A stretch of 64,000 nt of DNA from NCBI GenBank assembly GCA_965208605.1, contig OZ242345.1, forward strand, positions 2,542,001-2,606,000. Reading direction: 5' to 3'. Origin of the DNA: UBA9659 sp965208605. GTDB taxonomy: Bacteria > Pseudomonadota > Gammaproteobacteria > Pseudomonadales > Azotimanducaceae. The position numbers were made by a program, and so were the translations under genes. Below are positions 8,160-17,049 of this stretch, piece after piece; the stretch's first letter is position 1; every line of letters begins with the position of its first letter. The notes beneath the pieces were generated by a model. It made no database searches. It saw only the letters and a program-made list of their open reading frames with translations, and was not told the DNA's origin.

Positions 8160-9962
8160 GTGATTCCCCCAGAATTTAAAGATGAACTCCTGGCACGCAC
8201 CGACATAGTTGATATTATTGAAGCGCGTGTGCCTTTGAAAAAGACCGGCAAGGACTATCTTGGTCTATGCCCCTTTCATCAAGAAAAAACCCCTTCTTTT
8301 AATGTCAATCAGGAAAAGCAATTCTATTATTGCTTCGGTTGTCAGGCATCAGGGAGTGCCTTGGACTTCCTGATAAAACATGACCGGATGGAGTTTATCC
8401 CCGCTATGGAGCATCTCGCCCAGCGGGTGGGGATGAAGCTACCCCAGAATCAAAGCCAGGACCCTGGCATCACGAAAAAACACAAGGCAATCTATGAACT
8501 CCTGGGCAGATGCACTGACTTCTACAAGCAACAACTGAGCAACCCGGTGCTCGGTAGCCCGGCGGTGTCCTACCTTAAGGGACGTCAGGTCAGTGGCCGC
8601 ACCGCCCGGGATTTTGCTTTGGGCTTTGCCCCGCCAGGGTGGGATAACCTCTTGTCGTATATGCAGCAGCAGGGTGCTGAGTCGGCACTTTTGGCAGACG
8701 CAGGCATGGTCAAGGCTAAGCCAGAAGAAGGCAAGCTCTACGATCGGTTCCGGGACCGCATCATCTTCCCGATTAGAGATACTCGAGGCAGAACTGTCGC
8801 CTTTGGCGGCCGGAGCCTGTCCTCAGAGGGCATGCCCAAATATCTGAACTCCCCAGAAACGGAGGTGTTCCACAAGGGCAGGGTCCTCTACGGCCTCTAT
8901 GAAGCCCGCCGGCAGGCGTCACATCTGGCAAAGTTGGTGGTGGTAGAGGGTTATATGGATGTCGTCGCGCTTGCCCAGCATGGCATAGGCTATAGCATTG
9001 CCACCCTGGGCACGGCCACCAGCACCGACCAGGTGACCCAGATGTTTCGTCTGGTGCCGCAGATTGTATTTTGCTTTGACGGCGATAATGCGGGGAGAAA
9101 GGCAGGCTGGAAGGCACTCCTGGCTACTCTGCCCGCCATGCAGGACGGCAAGAGCGTGAAGTTTTTGTTCCTGCCGGAGGGCGATGACCCGGATTCTTTG
9201 GTGCGCCGTGAAGGCAAGGAGCAATTTGAAGCCCGGATAGAGCAGGGCATGAGCCTGGTGGACTATTTATTTAGTGGTTTGGAAGCCGAGCTTGATATGG
9301 ACGGGCTGGAAGCCCAGGCGGCCCTCTGTAAACTCGCGGCACCCCTGATCCAGGAACTCCCTGAGGGCGCACTAAAACACCTTGTAATCAATGAACTAGC
9401 GCGTAAAACCGGCTTGGAAGTTGAGCAACTATTGCGGGTCACCGGGCTTGATCAACCGCCGCCTGCCCCCAAGGCGCCCGCACCAGCACGGCGATCTGAG
9501 CCCGCCCGCGCCTCGCGGTCAAGGGTTGATCTTCTCGACCCGGCGGCCAAACTACGAGATAAAGCCCTGAGCATCATGCTTCGCTATCCTGAGGTGGCAC
9601 TGTCTCTGAATGAGGGGGAACTGCAGAGCCTGTCCAGTGACTCCGATTTGCACCTATTCGTTGGTTTGGTCAAGTGTATTCAGCAGATGCCGCGCCCCTC
9701 CACTATGCTCATCCTCAGCCACTATGAGGATACGGCGCACCATGCCGAGTTCAAAAGGCTGGCTGAGAAGGAAGAAACCCTGCCAGAATCCGCGCAGGAG
9801 GGGGAACTTGACGGCACGGTGAAGAAATATCTCGCTCGGATAAAAAAGCAAATAAAACAACAATCTACCAAAGATCCTCTGGCAAAACTCCCCTCAGAAC
9901 TGAGCTCAAGCGAACGCCAACTCATCACGGGAGCCAAAAGTGGGGAAATCCTGGAGAAATAG
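8160..9962 (+). CDS. dnaG: DNA primase
   Basis: Synthesises RNA primers at the replication fork. The 600-residue protein has an N-terminal CHC2 zinc finger (Cys37, His40, Cys58, Cys61), the core polymerase region, and a TOPRIM domain containing VVVEGYMDVVAL and the acidic FDGDNAGRKA motif, followed by a proline/alanine-rich linker (PPPAPKAPAPARR) and a C-terminal helicase-binding domain. The start is GTG at 8160, preceded by a purine-rich AGAGAAGAGAG; no in-frame ATG lies close upstream, and compared with E. coli only the first three or four residues are shorter. It lies about 100 bases after yqeY and 85 bases before rpoD. Confidence 0.96.
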   Translation: MIPPEFKDELLARTDIVDIIEARVPLKKTGKDYLGLCPFHQEKTPSFNVNQEKQFYYCFGCQASGSALDFLIKHDRMEFIPAMEHLAQRVGMKLPQNQSQDPGITKKHKAIYELLGRCTDFYKQQLSNPVLGSPAVSYLKGRQVSGRTARDFALGFAPPGWDNLLSYMQQQGAESALLADAGMVKAKPEEGKLYDRFRDRIIFPIRDTRGRTVAFGGRSLSSEGMPKYLNSPETEVFHKGRVLYGLYEARRQASHLAKLVVVEGYMDVVALAQHGIGYSIATLGTATSTDQVTQMFRLVPQIVFCFDGDNAGRKAGWKALLATLPAMQDGKSVKFLFLPEGDDPDSLVRREGKEQFEARIEQGMSLVDYLFSGLEAELDMDGLEAQAALCKLAAPLIQELPEGALKHLVINELARKTGLEVEQLLRVTGLDQPPPAPKAPAPARRSEPARASRSRVDLLDPAAKLRDKALSIMLRYPEVALSLNEGELQSLSSDSDLHLFVGLVKCIQQMPRPSTMLILSHYEDTAHHAEFKRLAEKEETLPESAQEGELDGTVKKYLARIKKQIKQQSTKDPLAKLPSELSSSERQLITGAKSGEILEK

Positions 9963-10048
9963 CCCGATTGAGTGAATTAAGACTGGCATAAAAGAGCGCT
10001 TTGTGGTATGGTAGCCTGTTCTGTTTTAAGCCCATTTGCGAGGTCCCA

Positions 10049-11854
10049 TTGTCCAGCGTCCTAGCTCCACCCCAATCCAAATTAAAAGAACTTGTTAGTC
10101 GCGGCCGAGAGAAAGGCTACCTCACCTACCCCGAAGTGAACGACCATCTACCTGCCGAAATCACCGATCCAGAGCAGATCGAAGACATCATTAACATGAT
10201 TAATGAAATGGGGATTCCAGTCCATGAATCCGCACCGGAAACGGACGAGCTGCGGGAAGATAGCGACCTGACTGATGAATTGGCAGCGGAGGAAGCAGCC
10301 GCGGTGCTAGTGGCTGCCGAGAGTGAAGTCGGGCGTACTACCGACCCGGTCAGAATGTACATGCGGGAAATGGGCACCGTAGAATTGCTCAATCGACAAG
10401 GCGAGATAGCCATCGCCAAACGTATTGAGGAAGGGATCCGTGATGTGCTGCATGCGCTTGCCGGCTTCCCCGGCCTGGTAGAGATTACCCTTGATAAGTA
10501 CAAAAAAACCCTTGAAGAAGACGGCAAACTTGCCGATATTATTATTGGTTTTCTGGATCCTATGGATGAGGTGCTACCCGCCGCTCAAGTGATCCCTGGG
10601 CAGAAGGTGGATAATACCGAGAAGGAAGAAAACAAAGGTGCTGACCCGGTCCTGGCAGCCAAAAGATTTGCCAAGTTGCAAAAACAACTCAGAAAAACCT
10701 CCCGAGTGCTCAAAAAGCACGCCCGAGGCACGCCCGAGGCACGTAAAGAACTAGACGCTCTGGGCGAGGCATTTCGATATTTCAAATTTATCCCTATTCA
10801 TTATGCCGCCCTGGTCAGCATGGTGCGCCAGAGTAGCAATACCATTCGCCAGCACGAGCGGCACATTATGAATAGCTGTGTGCGCCGCGCGAAGATGCCC
10901 CGGAAGGTATTTTTGGAGAAGTTCCCCGGCAAAGAAGCTGACCCTCGGTGGTTGCAAAAGCAGATTAAAGCGGGCTACACGCAACTCAAGGATCATCAGG
11001 AAAGTATTCTCCGCAGTCAGAAGCGCATCAAAGAGGTCATAGTAGGTGCCGGGCTGACAGTCGGTGAAATCAAAGACATCAGCCGGCAGATGGCTATAGG
11101 GGAAGCTAAGGCAAGGCGCGCTAAGAAGGACATGGTGGAAGCCAACCTCAGGCTAGTCATCTCCATCGCGAAAAAATACACCAACCGTGGTATGCAGTTT
11201 CTTGACCTCATTCAGGAAGGCAACATTGGTTTGATGAAAGCGGTGGACAAGTTTGAGTATCGTCGTGGGTTTAAATTTTCCACCTACGCAACCTGGTGGA
11301 TTCGCCAAGCAATAACCCGCTCCATTGCAGACCAGGCAAGGACTATCAGAATCCCGGTACACATGATAGAGACGATTAACAAGTTAAAAAGAATCAACCG
11401 CCAGATGCTCCAGGAAATGGGCCGGGAACCCACGCCAGAAGAGTTGGGCCTGCGCATGGAAATGCCCGAAGACAAGGTTCGCCGGGTCCAGAAGATCGCC
11501 AGGGAACCGATTTCTATGGAAACCCCAGTCGGTGAAGACGAGGATGCGCAGATGGGGGACTTCCTGTCTGCTGAATCCAACCTTGATGGTGCCACTATCA
11601 GCGCGCCGGTTGACATTGCCACCGATGAGAATTTGCGCGAGGCGACTACCGGTATCTTGTCTGACCTCACCGCCCGGGAAGCCAAGGTGCTACGGATGCG
11701 CTTTGGTATCGGCATGAATACCGACCACACCCTAGAAGAAGTGGGCAAGCAGTTTGATGTAACCCGAGAGCGCATTCGCCAGATAGAGGCAAAGGCGTTG
11801 CGCAAACTGCGACATCCCTCCAGAACCGAGCACCTACGCACTCTACTTGATTAG
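10049..11854 (+). CDS. rpoD: RNA polymerase primary sigma factor RpoD (sigma-70)
   Basis: The housekeeping sigma factor. All regions are recognisable: 1.1 (SKLKELVSRGREKGYLTY), 1.2 (DPVRMYMREMGTVELLNRQG), the long non-conserved insert typical of Gammaproteobacteria, region 2 with EGNIGLMKAVDKFEYRRGFK and YATWWIRQAI, region 3, and the region 4 helix-turn-helix ending in LRKLRHPSRTEHLRTLLD. I prefer the TTG at 10049 as start, because GCGAGGT lies just before it and the protein then has the expected N-terminus; the frame is open back to a GTG at 10001, but those residues are not conserved. It closes the macromolecular synthesis block. Confidence 0.95.
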   Translation: MSSVLAPPQSKLKELVSRGREKGYLTYPEVNDHLPAEITDPEQIEDIINMINEMGIPVHESAPETDELREDSDLTDELAAEEAAAVLVAAESEVGRTTDPVRMYMREMGTVELLNRQGEIAIAKRIEEGIRDVLHALAGFPGLVEITLDKYKKTLEEDGKLADIIIGFLDPMDEVLPAAQVIPGQKVDNTEKEENKGADPVLAAKRFAKLQKQLRKTSRVLKKHARGTPEARKELDALGEAFRYFKFIPIHYAALVSMVRQSSNTIRQHERHIMNSCVRRAKMPRKVFLEKFPGKEADPRWLQKQIKAGYTQLKDHQESILRSQKRIKEVIVGAGLTVGEIKDISRQMAIGEAKARRAKKDMVEANLRLVISIAKKYTNRGMQFLDLIQEGNIGLMKAVDKFEYRRGFKFSTYATWWIRQAITRSIADQARTIRIPVHMIETINKLKRINRQMLQEMGREPTPEELGLRMEMPEDKVRRVQKIAREPISMETPVGEDEDAQMGDFLSAESNLDGATISAPVDIATDENLREATTGILSDLTAREAKVLRMRFGIGMNTDHTLEEVGKQFDVTRERIRQIEAKALRKLRHPSRTEHLRTLLD

Positions 11855-11867
11855 AGCGGCTGGATTA

Positions 11868-12260
11868 GGGCGGCTTACGGTGCCCCGCGCCGTCATTGCC
11901 CGGCTTGTTCCGACTTACATCCAGAGTGGCGACTTACGGCGCCCCGCGCCGTCATTCTCGCCGAATCCAGTCGTACCGCCTTCGGCGCCTCGCGCCGTCA
12001 TTCTCGAGCTTGCTCGGGAATCCAGAGGACGAGCGGTACAGTCTGCCGCATGCCTGGGTCAAGAACGGAGACAAGGCAACAAGCCCAGTAGTAAATTATC
12101 CAGTCACTGAACCTATACACCGACCGAATCCCGTTGAGGTGTAGCGGGAATATCAAGGCGCTTGCCTTTGTTCCTCTGGATTCCCGTCACCCCCGTCATC
12201 ACAGCCGATGGCTGTGATGACGGGGGTGACGAGAATGACGGGGTTCGGGATTGAAATCCA
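11868..12260. repeat. Cluster of dispersed repeats after rpoD
   Basis: The 469-base gap between rpoD and the amidohydrolase gene is made mostly of repeat units. It holds three copies of CGGCGCCCCGCGCCGTCATT-type sequence (11873-12000), a CGTCATTCTCGAGCTTGCTC copy (11994-12013), an inverted GCCTTTGTTCCTCTGGATTC arm (about 12164-12183), and a perfect 22-bp inverted repeat with a 3-base loop (12185-12231). Open frames across this stretch encode only repeat sequence, and I see no gene. The perfect inverted repeat could terminate transcription from either side. Confidence 0.75.
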
Positions 12261-12323
12261 GTCACCTTCTTTGAATAACACATACAAGAATGACGGCGGG
12301 GGCAAGAATGACAGGGCGCATCT

Positions 12324-14165
12324 TCATGGCACTTCTGAGGTCGCTTCCGAGGGCACTTCTGAGAAGGCGTCGCTTGCAAATACCTGTTGCCCCGCCACAT
12401 AGGTGGCGAGCACCTGGTTCTTCCATATATCTTCCGCGGGCACCAGAAAGTAATCATCACGCACCAGGATAAAGTCCGCCTCATACCCCGGCAGCAGGCG
12501 ACCTAGGCTGTGTTCCTGATGGGCGGCATAAGCAGGACCTTCGGTAAACAGGCTGAGCGCGACCGAGCGACTTAGCTTTTCCTCTGGTAGCCAACCCCCT
12601 GCGGGTTGATTGTCTTGGCTCTGGCGGGTGACCGCCGCATGCAAACCAAAAAAAGGATTGGGAGACTCAACCGGAAAGTCAGACCCGCCGGCCAACCTGG
12701 CACCCGCTGCCATGAGTGTCTTCCAAGCATAACTACCGCTAAGTCGCGCCTCACCCAACCGAGTTGCGGCCATATTCTTGTCGCTGGTGGCATGCGTCGG
12801 TTGGATGGAAGCCAAAATCCCTGAGCTGGCAAATCGGGATATGTCTTCCGGCCGCAGGATTTGTGCGTGTTCAATGCGGTGCCGTAAATGGCGGCTGTTC
12901 GTACCCTGGCTTGCCATTGCCAAATAATCCAGCACCAGAGCGTTGGCACGGTCGCCAATGGCATGCACATTGACCTGGTAGCCCGCAAGCATGGCACGGT
13001 TGATGTCGCCCAAGAGCTGCGCCTCATCCTGCAGGAGCAGCCCTCGCTGCCCTGGTTGATCGGCATAGTCCGCAAAGAGGGCCGCCCCACGAGACCCCAG
13101 GGCACCATCGGCGACTATTTTTACACTCCGGACTATCAGCTTCTGGTCAGGAGCCATCAGCCGCTTCTGGTCAGGAGCCATCAGCTTCTTCTGGTCAGGA
13201 GCCATCAGCCGCTTCTGGTTAGGAGCCGGCAGGGGATCCTGCGCTAGATGGTCAAGATTATCCGGGTCCAGCAGCTCCAACATGGCGTAGACCCGGATGG
13301 GCATGCGGTCGCTAGTGCCTAACCTCTGGAGACCGCGCAGTTCCTGGGCGGAAATACCCGCATCATGGATGGCGGTCAGCCCGAAACTCGCCAACTTTTG
13401 CATGCCGGTCAGTTGATAGATCGCCATGGCGGCATCGGTGATGGGGGGTATTTTGTCCAGGACCAGCTGCATCGCATTGTCTATGAGCAGACCCGTGGCG
13501 CGGCCTGTGGCATCACGGACGATCTTGCCACCAGTCGGATCGGGAGTTGTGCCCTGATTATCAATGCCCTGGTTATCAACGCCCTGGTTATCAATACCGG
13601 CAAGCCGTAGCGCGGCAGAGTTGACCCAGACGGCATGCCCATCAATGCGATTGAGGGCAATGGGTCTCTGGTCATCAAGCCGGTCCAGAGAGGCGCGCGT
13701 CGGGAAGCGCGCTTGCTCCCACAAGACCTGATTCCAACCTCGTCCCAGTATCCATGGCACCGTCTTATGTGCCGCCGCAAATGCCGCCACTCGGGCCAGG
13801 GCTTCCGCTTCGCTGTTAATAGCCACCAGATTCACGGTGCTCAGGGCGCGGCCATAAGAGGCTAGATGACCATGGGCATCAATCAGCCCTGGCAGCATGA
13901 TGGCACCCTTGCCATCGATCTTTTTTGGGGCGTTGCTTGTGGCAAGAGAGGCGGTGCTCAGGTGGAGTCGGGTTACCTTGCCGGCATCAAATTCAAGCCC
14001 GACGAAGCGCAGGACTTTTATTTCATTCACCTTCCCTTCAACCGCTTCCCCTTGAAGCACATCCCCTTCAGTTAGCGTGTAGCCAATGATGTTATGCACC
14101 AGGCTACTCGCATAAGTCGCCCCTGTCAGGGTGCTGAGCAGGAGCATGAGGAGGGTGTGCCGCAT
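12324..14165 (-). CDS. Exported amidohydrolase (YtcJ-like, amidohydrolase family 3)
   Basis: From the ATG at 14165 the protein has 613 residues. A signal peptide (MRHTLLMLLLSTLTGATYA) is followed by the metal-dependent hydrolase barrel: DAHGHLASYG (first metal His pair), HAIGDRAN, HRIEHAQI and GSDFPVESPNPFFG are the metal and active-site motifs of the YtcJ type. Substrates for this family are mostly unknown. Two in-frame tandem-repeat tracts interrupt it, encoding a GIDNQG-type repeat (13551-13595) and an LMAPDQK-type repeat (13141-13230). The C-terminus ends in SEVPSEATSEVP, coded by a 15-bp repeat. The open frame upstream of 14165 runs into the tRNA gene and is not coding. Confidence 0.85.
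   Translation of the reverse strand: MRHTLLMLLLSTLTGATYASSLVHNIIGYTLTEGDVLQGEAVEGKVNEIKVLRFVGLEFDAGKVTRLHLSTASLATSNAPKKIDGKGAIMLPGLIDAHGHLASYGRALSTVNLVAINSEAEALARVAAFAAAHKTVPWILGRGWNQVLWEQARFPTRASLDRLDDQRPIALNRIDGHAVWVNSAALRLAGIDNQGVDNQGIDNQGTTPDPTGGKIVRDATGRATGLLIDNAMQLVLDKIPPITDAAMAIYQLTGMQKLASFGLTAIHDAGISAQELRGLQRLGTSDRMPIRVYAMLELLDPDNLDHLAQDPLPAPNQKRLMAPDQKKLMAPDQKRLMAPDQKLIVRSVKIVADGALGSRGAALFADYADQPGQRGLLLQDEAQLLGDINRAMLAGYQVNVHAIGDRANALVLDYLAMASQGTNSRHLRHRIEHAQILRPEDISRFASSGILASIQPTHATSDKNMAATRLGEARLSGSYAWKTLMAAGARLAGGSDFPVESPNPFFGLHAAVTRQSQDNQPAGGWLPEEKLSRSVALSLFTEGPAYAAHQEHSLGRLLPGYEADFILVRDDYFLVPAEDIWKNQVLATYVAGQQVFASDAFSEVPSEATSEVP
13141..13230. repeat. 24-bp tandem repeat inside amidohydrolase gene
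   Basis: Four consecutive copies (last partial) of a 24-bp unit starting TTCTGGTCAGGAGCCATCAG at 13141, 13165, 13189 and 13213. On the coding strand they encode repeats of KxLMAPDQ. The unit length keeps the frame open. Confidence 0.9.
13551..13595. repeat. 15-bp tandem repeat inside amidohydrolase gene
   Basis: Three copies of GCCCTGGTTATCAAT with single-base differences, encoding (I/V)DNQG repeats on the minus strand. Confidence 0.9.
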
Positions 14166-14315
14166 GAGTGATACTTCTCGTCTTTCTCGTCTTTGGAACC
14201 AGTGCATCCTTGTCTTTGAAACAAGTAGATCGGAACTATTGGAAAAAGTGCAGCGGCAAAAGCGCATCAGCAACAGCGCATGGGCAATGCTAGATAACCA
14301 TAATCTGCCAGTCAT

Positions 14316-14628
14316 TGGTGGGCCCACCAGGACTCGAACCTGGGACCAATGGATTCACTCTATCCTGTCATTTCTGAAAGGAGCGGACTATCTCATCACC
14401 CTGATACCAGGGTGCGGGACGCTCTAGCCTGTGATTAAGAACACTCAAGTTCTCAGGTAGTCTCTGCACCTTCTGGAGGTGTACCTCCAGCTTGGCTCAG
14501 GGTTGCCATCGTCCGGGAAACTCCCGCCGTTAAGGTTCCCCTGAATTCATCCCGTTCATTTCATGCCTTGCGACATGAACGCACCATTTTGATGAGTCCA
14601 CTGCTCTAACCAACTGAGCTATAGGCCC
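14316..14628 (-). tRNA. tRNA-Ile(CAU), interrupted by a group I intron
   Basis: The 5' exon (14628-14592, 37 nt) begins GGGCCTATAGCTCAGTTGG and ends with anticodon CAU. The 3' exon (14355-14316, 40 nt) supplies AATCCAT, a T arm with GGTTCGAGTCC, the acceptor strand and an encoded CCA. Joined, they give a regular 77-nt cloverleaf: acceptor GGGCCTA/TGGGCCC, anticodon stem GTGGA/TCCAT, loop CTCATAA. The CAU anticodon could mean Met, but the TTGGTC variable region and overall similarity fit the AUA-reading tRNA-Ile that TilS modifies with lysidine. The interruption lies directly 3' of the anticodon, as in the known Azoarcus tRNA-Ile intron. Confidence 0.92.
14356..14591 (-). ncRNA. Group I self-splicing intron in tRNA-Ile anticodon loop
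   Basis: 236 nt. Core blocks characteristic of group I introns of the Azoarcus type are visible on the minus strand: GCAACCCTGAGCCAAGC (complement of about 14490-14506), AGAGACTA (14458-14465) and ATAGTCC (14385-14391), the last two containing the complementary P7 strands ACTA/TAGT. The exon ends in U, and exon CAU can pair with intron GUG (complement of 14582-14584) to give the required U-G pair of P1. The last intron base is G. A hairpin GTTCAT...ATGAAC near the 5' end fits P2. No open reading frame for a homing endonuclease is present. This assignment rests on motif recognition; the full fold was not computed. Confidence 0.9.
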
Positions 14629-14755
14629 GTGACCTGCACTTTATCAGGACGGGTAGTTTATATGAAAGACTATTCTATGCATGCACCATCTTATGACCCT
14701 ACACCTCTGACCCTACACCCCGGCTTGGTTTCAATTCTTGCATGGGAGTGATTAA

Positions 14756-15571
14756 ATGCCATCTAGTAATCAATGGAGTAGCATTCAATGGAGGATGGCA
14801 CCCATGGAAGAACTCAAACTCTCAACTAAACTCTTGCTCGTCAGTGGCCTGGTGTTGCTTGTGGTACTACTGAGCGGGCCCCTAGGCTACCAGTGGGAGT
14901 GGCTATCCCTGGCAGCCTCCTTCAACAGCCTCTTGGTAGCATTGGTCGGCGGCTGGTTATTGGGTCTGGGCAGCCTGGTCTGTCTAGTCTTGTGTGTGCG
15001 TGGCGCCCCTGGCGGGAGCAAGAATCGTAATCGTAACTTCTTGTTGCTTACCCTGGTGATGGGCTTGGTGCCCAGTCTCTTTATGGTGCCGCAGCTCATC
15101 ACCGGTCGGTCGGTGCCGGCAATTCATGACATCACTACTGATACCTTCAACCCGCCTCAATTCCAGGCAATCACCGGGTTGAGGCAAGATGCCAGGGTCT
15201 ATGGTGCCTCAGAGCAGTGGCCGCCAGAGAAGTTACGTGCTGCCCAGCAGGCCGCCTATCCGCAGGTGCAAACGTTCAGTGCTGAGTTGTCCGTGCCGGC
15301 GGCAGTCAAGCGGGCGGAAGACACCCTCATTGAGATGGGGCTAGCCCTTGTTGCCGTTGACCCGGCACAGGGCATGCTTGAGGCGACGGCAAGCAGCTAT
15401 TGGTTTGGCTTCAAAGATGATCTGGTGGTGCGCATCCAGGCAAGTGATAGCGGTTCCAGGATTGATCTGCGCTCAGTATCTCGTGTGGGTCAGAGCGACC
15501 TGGGGGTAAATGCCGCCCGCATCATGGCATTTCAGAAGCAGTTCCAAGCACCCCAATCCCTGGACGATTAA
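14756..15571 (+). CDS. DUF1499 membrane protein
   Basis: A 271-residue protein with three or so N-terminal hydrophobic segments (about 25-45, 55-80, 95-112) and a soluble DUF1499 domain from ~120 on, recognised by VPAIHDITTDTFNPPQF and the later TASSYWFGFKDDLVVRI and DLRSVSRVGQSDLGVNA. The function of DUF1499 proteins is unknown. GGGAGTG lies five bases before the ATG at 14756; an internal ATG at 14804 is an alternative start. The stop overlaps the stop of convergent gatB by four bases. Confidence 0.85.
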   Translation: MPSSNQWSSIQWRMAPMEELKLSTKLLLVSGLVLLVVLLSGPLGYQWEWLSLAASFNSLLVALVGGWLLGLGSLVCLVLCVRGAPGGSKNRNRNFLLLTLVMGLVPSLFMVPQLITGRSVPAIHDITTDTFNPPQFQAITGLRQDARVYGASEQWPPEKLRAAQQAAYPQVQTFSAELSVPAAVKRAEDTLIEMGLALVAVDPAQGMLEATASSYWFGFKDDLVVRIQASDSGSRIDLRSVSRVGQSDLGVNAARIMAFQKQFQAPQSLDD

Positions 15572-17049
15572 CCTTCGTCCAGGTGCTCCAGTAGCAGTGC
15601 ATTCACCTGCCCGGGATTAGCCTTGCCTTGAGTTTCCTGCATGACCTGCCCGACAAAAAATCCTAGGACCCTGGTCTTCCCGGCCCGATACTCGGCGACC
15701 TGCTTCGGGTGCGTCGCAATAAGCTTGTCAATGATCGGTGCCAGGGTGTCCTGAGCAGTCATCTGGCTGAGCCCTTCCGCCTGAATATAGTCATCCACCG
15801 AGGTGGCTTTTTGCTCCCAGAGCGCGGCAAAAATTGTTTTTGCAATCTTGCCGGAAATCGTCTCATCCTTGATACGAGTCAGGAGGGCACCCAGGGTTGC
15901 CGCCGATAAGGGCGACTGGGTGAGCGCCAAGGCATCCCGATTCAAACGTGCAAGTACTTCTACCCGGACCCAGTTTGCCGCTAAGACCGGCGCCTTGCAG
16001 ATGTCGGCAACCTCCTCAAAGTAGTTAGCCAGGGCAATTTCCGAAGCCAGAACTCGAGCATCGTCTGGCGGCAACTGATAGTCCTCAATAAATCGTTGCA
16101 ACTTTTGTTGTGGCAGTTCGGGTAGCGATGCCTTGATGGCGGCAATGCTCTCGGCACTACACTGTACGGGTAGCAGGTCTGGTTCCGGGAAGTACCGATA
16201 GTCAGTGGCGGTTTCTTTACTGCGCATGGGGCGGGTTTCATCCCGCTCAGAGTCATATAGCCGCGTTTCCTGGGTGACCCTGTCGCCGGCTTCCAGCACT
16301 GCAATCTGCCGGTCTATTTCATATTCTATGGCTCTTTTGAGAAAGCGAAAAGAGTTTAGATTTTTGGTTTCCGTTCTGGTGCCAAGCCGAGTCGCACCGA
16401 CTTTACGCACTGAGACATTGGCATCGCACCTGAGTGAACCCTGGGACATATCGCCATCGGACACCCCCAGGAAGGTGACCAATTGATGAATAGTCTTGGC
16501 GTAGGCTATGGCTTCCTCCGGGCTACGCAGGTCTGGCTCTGAGACAATTTCCAGCAGGGGCGTGCCGGCACGATTCAAGTCAATGCCGGTCTTATCTTGG
16601 AAGTTTTCATGCAGGGACTTGCCCGCATCTTCCTCCAGGTGGGCGCGGGTAATTCGAATATGGCGAGTGGGTCCATCGGGCAGGGTGATGTCCAGGGCGC
16701 CGCCGAGCACAATGGGTGCTTCCAGCTGCGTGATTTGATACCCCTTGGGCAGGTCGGGGTAGAAATAATTTTTCCGATCAAAGCTTGATAGGGGGCTGAT
16801 CTCGGCGCCGATGCTCAAGCCAAAAGCAATGGCACGGGGGAATACGGCTTGGTTCACTACCGGAAGCACCCCCGGTAGGCCGAGGTCAATGGCACAGGCT
16901 TGGGTATTCGGCGGTTTGCCAAACTCGGTGCTGGCACCGGAAAAGATTTTGGAGGCGGTGGACAACTGCACATGTATCTCCAGCCCGATGACCACTTCCC
17001 AGTTGCTGTTCTTGTTGTGCTTCATCTTGTGCTTCATCCCGCGCTTCAT
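15568..17049 (-). CDS. gatB: Aspartyl/glutamyl-tRNA amidotransferase subunit B
   Basis: A 493-residue subunit of the GatCAB amidotransferase, which converts Glu-tRNA(Gln) and/or Asp-tRNA(Asn) to the amide form. NWEVVIGLEIHVQLSTASK, the phosphorylation/transamidation core (DLPKGYQITQ, DLNRAGTPLLEIVSEPD) and the C-terminal YqeY-like tail (KANPGQVNALL) are typical and full length. The N-terminus carries an extra lysine/histidine-rich piece (MKRGMKHKMKHNKNS) made of short tandem repeats; the family normally starts near NWEVV. The ATG overlaps the gatA stop (ATGA), so the two are translationally coupled. Confidence 0.96.
   Translation of the reverse strand: MKRGMKHKMKHNKNSNWEVVIGLEIHVQLSTASKIFSGASTEFGKPPNTQACAIDLGLPGVLPVVNQAVFPRAIAFGLSIGAEISPLSSFDRKNYFYPDLPKGYQITQLEAPIVLGGALDITLPDGPTRHIRITRAHLEEDAGKSLHENFQDKTGIDLNRAGTPLLEIVSEPDLRSPEEAIAYAKTIHQLVTFLGVSDGDMSQGSLRCDANVSVRKVGATRLGTRTETKNLNSFRFLKRAIEYEIDRQIAVLEAGDRVTQETRLYDSERDETRPMRSKETATDYRYFPEPDLLPVQCSAESIAAIKASLPELPQQKLQRFIEDYQLPPDDARVLASEIALANYFEEVADICKAPVLAANWVRVEVLARLNRDALALTQSPLSAATLGALLTRIKDETISGKIAKTIFAALWEQKATSVDDYIQAEGLSQMTAQDTLAPIIDKLIATHPKQVAEYRAGKTRVLGFFVGQVMQETQGKANPGQVNALLLEHLDEG

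Noticed and set aside
11847..12144. Short open frames after rpoD
   Set aside because: They translate only dispersed-repeat sequence and have no ribosome-binding site or family resemblance.
14316..14628. Two separate tRNA fragments or a tRNA pseudogene
   Set aside because: The halves join exactly into a standard tRNA and the insert has group I core sequences, so an intron explains it better.
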